DNA of 38,115 bases from an uncultured Bacteroidota bacterium (GTDB lineage Bacteria; Bacteroidota; Bacteroidia; Bacteroidales; UBA12481): NCBI GenBank assembly GCA_903919925.1, contig CAIXKO010000035.1, positions 1 through 38,115 on the forward strand. The letters run 5' to 3'. The notes below the pieces were generated by a model, which was not told the origin of the DNA, did no database searches, and worked only from the letters and a program-made list of their open reading frames with translations. Below, piece by piece: positions 15,205-22,607 of the stretch; the first letter of the stretch is position 1, and each line of letters opens with the position of its first letter. The translations under genes and the position numbers were made by a program.

Positions 15205-16851
15205 ATGAAAAACTTCTTTATCATGGCCGTATTGTTGGTTTCTACTGCAAATTTATCTTGTAAGAGGGCAGAAACTGTCGATTTCATTGTTAAAAACTCA
15301 GTTACGTATACCGTTGATAACAATTTCAAGGTCTCGACAAGTTTTGCAGTCAAAGATGGAAAATTTCTGGCAGTTGGAACTAATGATGAAATCGAAAAAT
15401 CATATCGTGCTGATCATGTTTATGATTTAGGAGGAAAATCGGTATATCCGGGGTTTTATGATGCTCATTGTCACTTTGCCGGATATGCAGGAAATTTAAG
15501 GAAAGCGGATCTGGCAGGAACAACCAGTTTTGCTGAAATTTGTGACCGGTTGATTGAAAACCAAAAAGTTAATCCCTCCGCCTGGGTTCAGGGGCGTGGT
15601 TGGGATCAAAACGATTGGCCAGTCAGCAAGTTTCCCGACCGGAAGGAGCTCGACAAAATATTCCCGGAAAAACCTGTTTATCTGACCCGGATCGATGGCC
15701 ATGCTGCGGTGGTGAATTCGGCCGCTTTGAAACTGGCTGAAATAGATGATAATACGAAGATAAAAGGAGGCGAGATCATTAAAGAGAACGGTAGAATTAC
15801 CGGAGTGTTGGTGGATAATGCCATGGAGTTGGTTTCGAGGCTGATTCCGGAAATGAATGAAAAAGAGGAGGCCCTGGCATTGCTGCAAGCTCAAAAAAAC
15901 TGTTTTTCCGTTGGGCTTACAACGGTAGCTGACGCTGGGTTAGGCACAGGTACGGTTAAGCTTATGGACAGTTTGCAGAAAGCGCAACTACTGAAAATGA
16001 GAGTATTTGCGATGTTATCGGCCACAGAAGAAAACTTTAAAGAATTTGTATCTAAAGGGATTTATAAAACCGATCACCTGAATGTCCGTTCAGTCAAATT
16101 GTTTGCCGACGGGGCTTTGGGTTCGCGTGGAGCATTAATGCTGAAACCTTATACCGATGCGCCGGAAAAATCGGGGTTACAGGTAAATGATAACGAATAT
16201 CTGAAGGACATCTGCCAGAAATGTTATGATGCCGGGTATCAAGTTGAAACCCATTGCATTGGTGATAGTGCCAATCGTTTGATGCTGACTATTTACAAAG
16301 ATATCCTCCAAACAAAAAATGATCGCCGGTGGAGAATTGAACATAGTCAGATCATTCATCCGGATGATTTCAGGATTTTTGGTGATTACAATATCATTCC
16401 GTCGGTACAAACTTCACATGCCACCTCTGATATGTATTGGGCCGTGGATAGGGTTGGTCCGGAGCGGATAAAGGGAGGTTATGCGTACAAGCAGCTGTTG
16501 GAACAAAATGGATGGATTCCGAATGGTTCCGATTTCCCTGTTGAACAGATTAATCCGTTGTTTGGCTTTTTTGCCGGGTTTGCACGGATGGATCAATCCG
16601 GGTTTCCGGCTGGTGGATGGATGATGGAAAACGCATTATCGCGTCAGGATTGTCTGAAAGCAATGACCATATGGGCTGCAAAATCCTGTTTTGAAGAGCT
16701 GGAACGGGGAAGCATTGAGGCTGGCAAGATGGCCGACTTTGTGGTTTTAGATGAGGACATCATGAAAATTGAGCCTCTTAGAGTGCCGAAAACCAAAGTA
16801 TTGGAAACATGGATTGGCGGGGAAAAAGTATTCCCGGCTATTGAACGATGA
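15205..16851 (+). CDS. YtcJ-like metal-dependent amidohydrolase, lipoprotein
   Basis: A 548-residue amidohydrolase family 3 protein. It begins with an SPII signal (FFIMAVLLVSTANLSC, Cys19). A typical N-terminal beta-sandwich follows (SFAVKDGKFLAVG, VYDLGGKSVYPGFYDAHCHF), carrying the metal-binding His88-x-His90. The barrel shows GRGWDQNDWP, VKLFADGALGSRGA, VETHCIGD, WRIEHSQII and NGSDFPVE, as expected for YtcJ-like enzymes, and closes with SIEAGKMADFVVLDED. The family hydrolyses C-N bonds in amides or cyclic substrates; no specific substrate is known for YtcJ types. Lipid anchoring places it in the envelope. It is the first gene of a compact run, with crcB only 7 bp downstream. Confidence 0.88.
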   Translation: MKNFFIMAVLLVSTANLSCKRAETVDFIVKNSVTYTVDNNFKVSTSFAVKDGKFLAVGTNDEIEKSYRADHVYDLGGKSVYPGFYDAHCHFAGYAGNLRKADLAGTTSFAEICDRLIENQKVNPSAWVQGRGWDQNDWPVSKFPDRKELDKIFPEKPVYLTRIDGHAAVVNSAALKLAEIDDNTKIKGGEIIKENGRITGVLVDNAMELVSRLIPEMNEKEEALALLQAQKNCFSVGLTTVADAGLGTGTVKLMDSLQKAQLLKMRVFAMLSATEENFKEFVSKGIYKTDHLNVRSVKLFADGALGSRGALMLKPYTDAPEKSGLQVNDNEYLKDICQKCYDAGYQVETHCIGDSANRLMLTIYKDILQTKNDRRWRIEHSQIIHPDDFRIFGDYNIIPSVQTSHATSDMYWAVDRVGPERIKGGYAYKQLLEQNGWIPNGSDFPVEQINPLFGFFAGFARMDQSGFPAGGWMMENALSRQDCLKAMTIWAAKSCFEELERGSIEAGKMADFVVLDEDIMKIEPLRVPKTKVLETWIGGEKVFPAIER

Positions 16852-16858
16852 AGAAAAC

Positions 16859-17248
16859 ATGAAAATAATTTTGCTGCTGACAGGGGGTGCAATCGGAACT
16901 CTTGCCCGCTATGCACTATCCGGATTTACTCATAAAATCTATATCGGAACTTTTCCTATGGGTACCCTGGTGGTTAATATGGTTGGCTCCCTGGTAATCG
17001 GGTTTCTTTGGGGGATATCGGAAAGTCGAAACATTTCGCCAAATTACCGGTCGTTTGCATTTATCGGCCTGCTTGGAGGATTTACCACATTTTCATCCTA
17101 CGCTTTGGAGACTATGAATCTCCTGCGTGACAACGAAATCCGGCAGGCACTCACCAATATGCTTGTCACCAATATTTTGGGACTGATGTTGGTATTTCTG
17201 GGGTTCTTACTGGCAAAAGGATTGCTTAACCTAACAAAACAACTATGA
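16859..17248 (+). CDS. crcB: Fluoride channel CrcB/Fluc
   Basis: A 129-residue integral membrane protein with four predicted helices: ILLLTGGAIGTLARYALSGF, GTLVVNMVGSLVIGFLWG, FAFIGLLGGFTTFSSYALE and NMLVTNILGLMLVFLGFLLAKG. The family marks are all there: GGxiGt.aRY, P.GTL.vN..GsfxiG and G.lGGfTTFSs. Fluc proteins form dual-topology dimers that let F- leave the cell. The ATG at 16859 was taken; an in-frame upstream start at 16769 would overlap the amidohydrolase and is rejected. No fluoride riboswitch is visible before it; it relies on the upstream promoter. The next gene starts with a 4-bp ATGA overlap. Confidence 0.94.
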   Translation: MKIILLLTGGAIGTLARYALSGFTHKIYIGTFPMGTLVVNMVGSLVIGFLWGISESRNISPNYRSFAFIGLLGGFTTFSSYALETMNLLRDNEIRQALTNMLVTNILGLMLVFLGFLLAKGLLNLTKQL

Positions 17249-17592
17249 AACTACCTGAACAAGGGAAATTGCTAAGGATATTCATCGGAGAAGGAGATAC
17301 TTACAAAGGTAGGCCTCTATATGAAACTATTGTATTGAAAGCCAGGGAAATGAATCTTGCCGGAGCAACGGTATTAAAAGGAGTAATGGGATATGGGGCC
17401 AACAGCAGACTGCACACCTCCAAAGTTCTCCGTTTATCGGAAGATATGCCCCTTATCATCGAGATTGTGGACACAGAAGAAAATCTGGAATTGATCATGC
17501 CCTTTCTGGAGGAAACTGTAAAAGAGGGCCTTATAACGATTGAGGCGGCAAAAGTGATCATTTACCGGCACAAGAAAATCGATAAGCTATGA
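17245..17592 (+). CDS. DUF190 (PII-like) protein, CrcB partner
   Basis: A 115-residue protein with the DUF190 pattern: KLLRIFIGEGDTYKGRPLYE, LAGATVLKGVMGYGANS and MPLIIEIVDTEENLELIMPFLEE. The fold is a ferredoxin-like trimer related to PII signalling proteins. DUF190 genes are often placed next to crcB, as here with an ATGA overlap, which suggests a role in sensing or supporting fluoride export. This is association, not proof. It also overlaps the next gene by ATGA, so translation of three genes is coupled. Confidence 0.88.
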   Translation: MKLPEQGKLLRIFIGEGDTYKGRPLYETIVLKAREMNLAGATVLKGVMGYGANSRLHTSKVLRLSEDMPLIIEIVDTEENLELIMPFLEETVKEGLITIEAAKVIIYRHKKIDKL

Positions 17593-19271
17593 GAAAAATT
17601 AAATTTTTCGCAGGGCTATTCCTGCTAATTCTGATGGGATTCTCGTATACAGTGGATCCTCCTTTGTTTAAAGTTTCAATTCTTGATGAACTTGCTCCTA
17701 TCTATCCTGATTCAAAGATTGAAAAAGCGGTAACCTCTTATTCAATAGATGCTTGCCGTGGAAGTATTGCTGCAGTTGATATCCTGATGACTGATTTGGT
17801 TCCATTGGAGCCTGTTCGTTTTGCCCTGACCGGAAAAAAGCTCATTGATAAATTTTACGCCAACTGGTATTATCTGATCGATGTTCCGGTTGCTGAAAAC
17901 ACAGGGCTCGACAGCCGGACCGAGAAATTCACCGGACAAACAAATCCTTATGTGATCAGGAAAGCGCCTTTCAGAATTTACGAGGCGCTGGAACCTGTTC
18001 AAACTGGTTATATTCCAACAACATCCACACAGGCTTTACGCATGGAGATACCGATTGGAAAAGATTTTCCAGTTGGAATGAACGTGTTTAGTATCCACAT
18101 TAGTTCAAAGGGGCAGGTGCAAAAGCTCCAGTTAACTGTTAATGTGTATGATGTTGAAATCCCACCGGTGAACCAATCGCATCTGGATTATGTTAACTGG
18201 CTCAATATCGGGAATATATGCAGCGATCATCAGGTTGAGATGTGGTCGGAACCGTTCTGGGGTATGTTACGGAAATATGCGCAGATGATGGCAAGAGGCC
18301 GGCAAAACACCTTCTGGTTTATCTGGTCCGACTTTTTCAAATTCAATCCTGATGGTTCAGTATTAGAGTTTTACGAACAACGACTTGACCGATATGTCAG
18401 CACTTTTCTATCCGAAGGTTTAACCACTATTCAGGGGGCTCCATTTGCCCGGCGTCGCAACTGGGAATCGGATGCATTTTTGGTTGCCGTACCTACTTCA
18501 GGCAACCGGGAAATCGCAGCTGTATCTGAAGAAGGGCAAAAGATTATCAGGTCGATGGCCGCGCCGATTATAGCCATGATGAAAAAAAACGGTTGGGAAT
18601 CGCAGTGGTATCAAGGGGTTTTTGATGAGCCAACCGATGAATATGTTGAACGATACAAGACTACAGTGGCCTTTTTAAAATCCATGAAACCTGATTTGAG
18701 GATATTAGAAGCAACCATGACAGTAAGTCTCACCGGTGTGGTGGATTGCTGGTGCCCGCAGGTTCAGGAATATCAGAAGAACGCTTCCTTTTTTGATTCA
18801 AGGAAAGCCGCTGGAGATGCCGTTTGGGTATATACTTGCCTGATTCCGGGCGGTCCGTGGATCAACCGTTTAGTTGACCAGGAACGCCTGCGCCAGGTTT
18901 ATGTGGGCTGGGCGTGTTCAAAATACGACCTTCAGGGTTTTCTCCATTGGGGCTTTAACATGCATAGCGGCAAACCTTTTGAAGAACTGGTGAGGTTACA
19001 CGGCGGCCCAACTAATTATTTGCCGGCAGGGGACTCTCATATTGTTTATCCGGGCAAAAAAGGGCCGCTATCCAGTCAACGATTTGAGGCTCATCGAATT
19101 GGCATGGAAGATTTTGAATTACTCTACCTTTTGAAAAAACGAAATCCGGAGTTAGCATCCAAATTAATCGGTAAACTTTTTCAGGCTTTTGACCAGTACG
19201 ATAAAAGCATACCAGATTACCGGAAAGTAAAACAGGAATTATTAATCGCACTTACCGAACCAACTGTTTGA
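17589..19271 (+). CDS. GH123/DUF4091-like secreted glycoside hydrolase
   Basis: A 560-residue protein with a signal-like N-terminus (IKFFAGLFLLILMGFSYTV). Residues ~50-200 look like the beta-sandwich that precedes the catalytic domain in GH123/DUF4091 proteins. The C-terminal (beta/alpha)8-like part has NWLNIGNICSDH, RGRQNTFWFIWSDFF, QWYQGVFDEPTDEYVERY and a final AHRIGMEDFELLYLLKK. The Asp346-Glu347 pair in FDEP fits the substrate-assisted Asp-Glu pair of GH123 beta-N-acetylgalactosaminidases. R.G.eD.e.l..L is a typical DUF4091 end. An N-acetylhexosaminidase activity is plausible but not certain. It overlaps the DUF190 gene by 4 bp and is followed by a URO-D-like gene 2 bp later. Confidence 0.72.
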   Translation: MRKIKFFAGLFLLILMGFSYTVDPPLFKVSILDELAPIYPDSKIEKAVTSYSIDACRGSIAAVDILMTDLVPLEPVRFALTGKKLIDKFYANWYYLIDVPVAENTGLDSRTEKFTGQTNPYVIRKAPFRIYEALEPVQTGYIPTTSTQALRMEIPIGKDFPVGMNVFSIHISSKGQVQKLQLTVNVYDVEIPPVNQSHLDYVNWLNIGNICSDHQVEMWSEPFWGMLRKYAQMMARGRQNTFWFIWSDFFKFNPDGSVLEFYEQRLDRYVSTFLSEGLTTIQGAPFARRRNWESDAFLVAVPTSGNREIAAVSEEGQKIIRSMAAPIIAMMKKNGWESQWYQGVFDEPTDEYVERYKTTVAFLKSMKPDLRILEATMTVSLTGVVDCWCPQVQEYQKNASFFDSRKAAGDAVWVYTCLIPGGPWINRLVDQERLRQVYVGWACSKYDLQGFLHWGFNMHSGKPFEELVRLHGGPTNYLPAGDSHIVYPGKKGPLSSQRFEAHRIGMEDFELLYLLKKRNPELASKLIGKLFQAFDQYDKSIPDYRKVKQELLIALTEPTV

Positions 19272-19273
19272 TT

Positions 19274-20329
19274 ATGAATACACAACCTTTTACACCTGAC
19301 TACCGCAACATTCTCGGGGTACTAAATAACCAGAGGCCGGCACGTTTGCCTCTTTACGAACATGCCATTGATCCGCCGTTTATCCAGAAGGTAATTGGAC
19401 GGGATTTTGCCAGACAGGGAAACACTGCAAAAGATTTTCAGGAATACTACCAAACTGTCAGTCGGTTTTGGCAGGATATGACGTATGATTCATTTGCCTA
19501 TGAAGCAGCAATTTGCGACCTTCTCCCGGGTCATGGCGCGATAAATGGCGGCATGTTGGGCCCCATACAAAACCGTGCTGATTTTGAAAGGTATCCGTTC
19601 GATGATTTCCCCAAGCTTTTCTGGGAAACATACACACCCCATCTTGAGGCTATACGAGCCATTTTGCCGCCCGGAATGAAAGTTTGGGGAGGCTGTGGAT
19701 ATGGAATTTTTGAAACCAGCGAAGATTTGGTCGGTTTTGAAAATCTAGCCGTTATGCAATATCTCGATCCTGAATTATTTGCCGATCTGTACAAAAAGAT
19801 TGGAGACCTCTTTGCTATACTTTGGACCGAAATGGTTAAGCGCTATAGCGATATATTTGTTTTTTTCAGGATGGGCGACGATATCGGGTTTAAAACATCA
19901 ACGTTTTTTGAACCCGATGTGATCAGGCAACATCTTATCCCTCAATATAAAAAGGTAATTGATATTGTTCATTCCGCCGACAAAAGATTCCTGCTGCACA
20001 GCTGCGGGAACATTTTTACGGTTATGGACGATTTGATAGCCACAGGAATCGATGCCAAGCACTCCAATGAAGACCAGATTGCTGTTTTCGATGAATGGAT
20101 TAGTCGTTACTCCAACCGGATCGGGCTTTTGGGAGGTATCGATGTTAATGACATCTGTTTGAATTCATATGACGATATTTTTGCCATGGTGGTAGATAAA
20201 GGAACACGGTATCGCAGCACTGGCCGCGGGTTTGGTTTGGGATCCGGAAATTCGATTGCCGGTTATATTCCGGTTGATGGATTCATGGCGATGGTTGAAG
20301 GCGCCAAGAAAATCCGTTCCGATGAGTAG
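19274..20329 (+). CDS. Uroporphyrinogen decarboxylase (URO-D) family protein
   Basis: A 351-residue URO-D-superfamily TIM barrel: RPARLPLYEHAIDPPF, FRMGDDIGFKTSTFF, LHSCGNIFTVMDDLI, GIDAKHSNED and LGGIDVNDIC. These match the MtaA/CmuA-like and uncharacterised 'uroporphyrinogen decarboxylase family' proteins rather than HemE. The expected N-terminal HemE signature PVWxMRQAGR is absent, so a heme role is unlikely. The context, downstream of a GH123-like gene and upstream of a DUF5703 gene, repeats a pattern seen in carbohydrate loci, but its job there is unknown. ATG 19274 was preferred to the TTG at 19268, which overlaps the previous stop. Cytoplasmic; no signal peptide. Confidence 0.8.
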   Translation: MNTQPFTPDYRNILGVLNNQRPARLPLYEHAIDPPFIQKVIGRDFARQGNTAKDFQEYYQTVSRFWQDMTYDSFAYEAAICDLLPGHGAINGGMLGPIQNRADFERYPFDDFPKLFWETYTPHLEAIRAILPPGMKVWGGCGYGIFETSEDLVGFENLAVMQYLDPELFADLYKKIGDLFAILWTEMVKRYSDIFVFFRMGDDIGFKTSTFFEPDVIRQHLIPQYKKVIDIVHSADKRFLLHSCGNIFTVMDDLIATGIDAKHSNEDQIAVFDEWISRYSNRIGLLGGIDVNDICLNSYDDIFAMVVDKGTRYRSTGRGFGLGSGNSIAGYIPVDGFMAMVEGAKKIRSDE

Positions 20330-20377
20330 CGGAAACATGTGACTGTAGTCCGTATTTAATATAGAAAAAATCAAAAA

Positions 20378-22606
20378 ATGAAAATCACATTATTTACAGC
20401 TCTTATATTCTGCATAGTATTCCTTAACGGTGGAGCTCAGGACAACAAAACCCTGGAAAAAACGGCAGCCTATAATGTGGTTTGGGAATCTCCCGGCGTG
20501 AATTCACTGGGATCAATGCCGCTGGGAAATGGCGACATTGGGATGAATGTTTGGGTAGAGGGAAACGGAGATTTGTTTTTTTATTTGTCGAAAACGGATG
20601 CGTGGAGTGAAAACGGACAGTTGTTAAAGCTCGGGAAAGTGAGGATTAACCTGGATCCCAGCCCATTTACAACCGGCAAACCCTTTCGTCAGGAGTTAAA
20701 GCTGACCGATGGAGAAATTAGCATCATTGCTGGAAAAGCGGGCGAAGAGGTGAATATCCAAATCAGGATTGATGCCAATCATCCGGTTGGGGAAATCGAT
20801 ATCGCATCAAAAAAACCTGTTCAGGTTATGGTTGAGTTGCAACCGTGGAGAACCGAAAGGAGGGCGATGACCAATAAGGAGGAGCTGGTCAGCGTATACG
20901 GACTGGAGGCCACTGACCAAAAGCCAGTATTCCAGGAAGCTGATCAGATTCTGCCGGCAGCAGGCAACCGGATTACCTGGTACCACCGCAATAACCGGTC
21001 AGTATGGAAAGAAAATCTCATTTTACAAGCACTTGGCGGATATGCAGCAAAGTCAAGTGACCCTTTGTTTTACCGCACCTCAGGAGCGACCATTGAGGGT
21101 ACCGTGCTGGTATCAAAATCGGCCACGGTGTTAGCCTCACCAGGTAAAGTAAATGCATGCACCCTATCGGTTTATCCAAATACTTCACAATCGATTACAG
21201 AACAAGACTGGATTAATCAATTAAACTATGGGATTCAGCAAATCAAATCGGTTACGGCGGAGCAGCGTTTAGCCGCTCATCGGGCATGGTGGAAGAATTT
21301 TTGGAATCGGAGCTACATTTTTGTCACGTCACCAGATCCAAAGATCAGCGCTCAAGCCACCACAATTACCCGTGGGTATGTATTGCAGCGGTTCATAAAT
21401 GCATGCGGCGGGCGGGGCAAGTCACCGATAAAATTCAATGGATCTATCTTTACTACAGATACTTATGCCCGAAAAGAATCGAAAGGGTTTGATGCTGATT
21501 TTCGCCGTTGGGGCGGTCCCTTCTGGTTTCAGAACACTCGTCTGCCCTATTGGACGATGCTGGAATCCGGTGATTTTGAAATGATGAAGCCCCTGTTCGA
21601 TATGTATATGAAGGCATTGCCAATCAGGCAATTTGCCACCAAAAAGTATTATAAACATACGGGCGCTTTCTTCCCCGAAACCATGAATTTCTGGGGCACC
21701 TGGACCAATGTCAATTACGGATCAAACCGAGAAGGAATGCCCGATGGGCTTACTGAGAACACTTACATCCGGTATTACTGGACTTGCGGGTTGGAGCTAT
21801 CTCTGATGATGATGGACTATTATGATTTTACACGGAAAGAGTCCTTTGCAAAAGATACGCTGGTGCCATTTGTCAGTGAGATACTTGAATTCTTTGATAA
21901 GCACTGGCACCGGGATATTGAAGGGAAGATATTATTTACTCCGGCTCAGGCACTGGAAACCTACCAGACTGCGGTAAATCCCACACCCGATATTGCAGGT
22001 TTGAAGTTTGTTATTCCAAAGTTGCTAGGGTATAAAGAACTTCTGATCAGTGCCGAAAAGCGGAAGCAGTGGGAAAATCTGCTCTTATCGGTTCCGGAGA
22101 TTCCAACCAGGATGATTAATGGAGATAAAGTTATCGCACCTGCTGCCTATTCGGCACAGGAGGCTAATATCGAGAATGCCGGTTTATACGCAGTATTTCC
22201 CTTTCGTCTGTATGGAGTTGGCAAGCCTGGTATTGACATGGGCATCAGCACGTTTGCAACCCGCAAGTTCAGGTCCAACATTGGCTGGCATCACAGTTCG
22301 ATACAGGCAGCTTATTTAGGTTTGGCCAACGAAGCCTCCACGCTTTTGCTCGACAAATTTTTAAGTAGCGACAGTGAGTGCCGCTTTCCGGCATTTTGGG
22401 GTCCCAATTACGATTGGAGTCCCGACCAGGATCACGGAACCGTGGCGATGATTGCTCTCCAGCGAATGCTTTTGCAATATGAAGGAGATGCAATCACCAC
22501 CTTTCCAGCGTGGCCCGTGGAGTGGGATGTTGAGTTCAAGCTTTGCGCTCCCGGAAACCGGATAATTGAAGGAAGCTCCGTGAATGGGCAAAAGGTGATC
22601 AGGTAA
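20378..22606 (+). CDS. DUF5703 / GH95-like secreted protein
   Basis: A 742-residue protein with signal peptide (ITLFTALIFCIVFLNGGAQ). The N-terminal ~250 residues form a beta-sandwich with VVWESPGVNSLGSMPLGNGDIGMNVWV and SKTDAWSENGQLLKLGKVR, the mark of DUF5703 and GH95/GH65-like enzymes. An (alpha/alpha)6-type part follows: QRFINACGGRGKSPIKFNGSIFT, WGGPFWFQNTRLPYW, ETMNFWGTWTNVNYG and GWHHSSIQAAYLGL. The layout suggests a clan-L-type glycoside hydrolase; the substrate is not predictable. It is the last gene of the 15205-22606 unit, 48 bp after the URO-D gene, and ends 1 bp before the convergent Tricorn gene with no terminator visible. Confidence 0.75.
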   Translation: MKITLFTALIFCIVFLNGGAQDNKTLEKTAAYNVVWESPGVNSLGSMPLGNGDIGMNVWVEGNGDLFFYLSKTDAWSENGQLLKLGKVRINLDPSPFTTGKPFRQELKLTDGEISIIAGKAGEEVNIQIRIDANHPVGEIDIASKKPVQVMVELQPWRTERRAMTNKEELVSVYGLEATDQKPVFQEADQILPAAGNRITWYHRNNRSVWKENLILQALGGYAAKSSDPLFYRTSGATIEGTVLVSKSATVLASPGKVNACTLSVYPNTSQSITEQDWINQLNYGIQQIKSVTAEQRLAAHRAWWKNFWNRSYIFVTSPDPKISAQATTITRGYVLQRFINACGGRGKSPIKFNGSIFTTDTYARKESKGFDADFRRWGGPFWFQNTRLPYWTMLESGDFEMMKPLFDMYMKALPIRQFATKKYYKHTGAFFPETMNFWGTWTNVNYGSNREGMPDGLTENTYIRYYWTCGLELSLMMMDYYDFTRKESFAKDTLVPFVSEILEFFDKHWHRDIEGKILFTPAQALETYQTAVNPTPDIAGLKFVIPKLLGYKELLISAEKRKQWENLLLSVPEIPTRMINGDKVIAPAAYSAQEANIENAGLYAVFPFRLYGVGKPGIDMGISTFATRKFRSNIGWHHSSIQAAYLGLANEASTLLLDKFLSSDSECRFPAFWGPNYDWSPDQDHGTVAMIALQRMLLQYEGDAITTFPAWPVEWDVEFKLCAPGNRIIEGSSVNGQKVIR

Positions 22607-22607
22607 T

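Noticed and set aside
15008-15208. Small plus-strand frame over the divergent gap
   Set aside because: It overlaps the start of the large lipoprotein and the promoter region, has no family features and ends inside the next gene.
16700-16858. Fluoride riboswitch ahead of crcB
   Set aside because: crcB starts 7 bp after the amidohydrolase stop and no conserved fluoride-aptamer pattern could be seen in the preceding sequence.
19274-20329. HemE (true uroporphyrinogen decarboxylase)
   Set aside because: The N-terminal HemE signature is not present and no heme genes are nearby; it belongs to the wider URO-D family.
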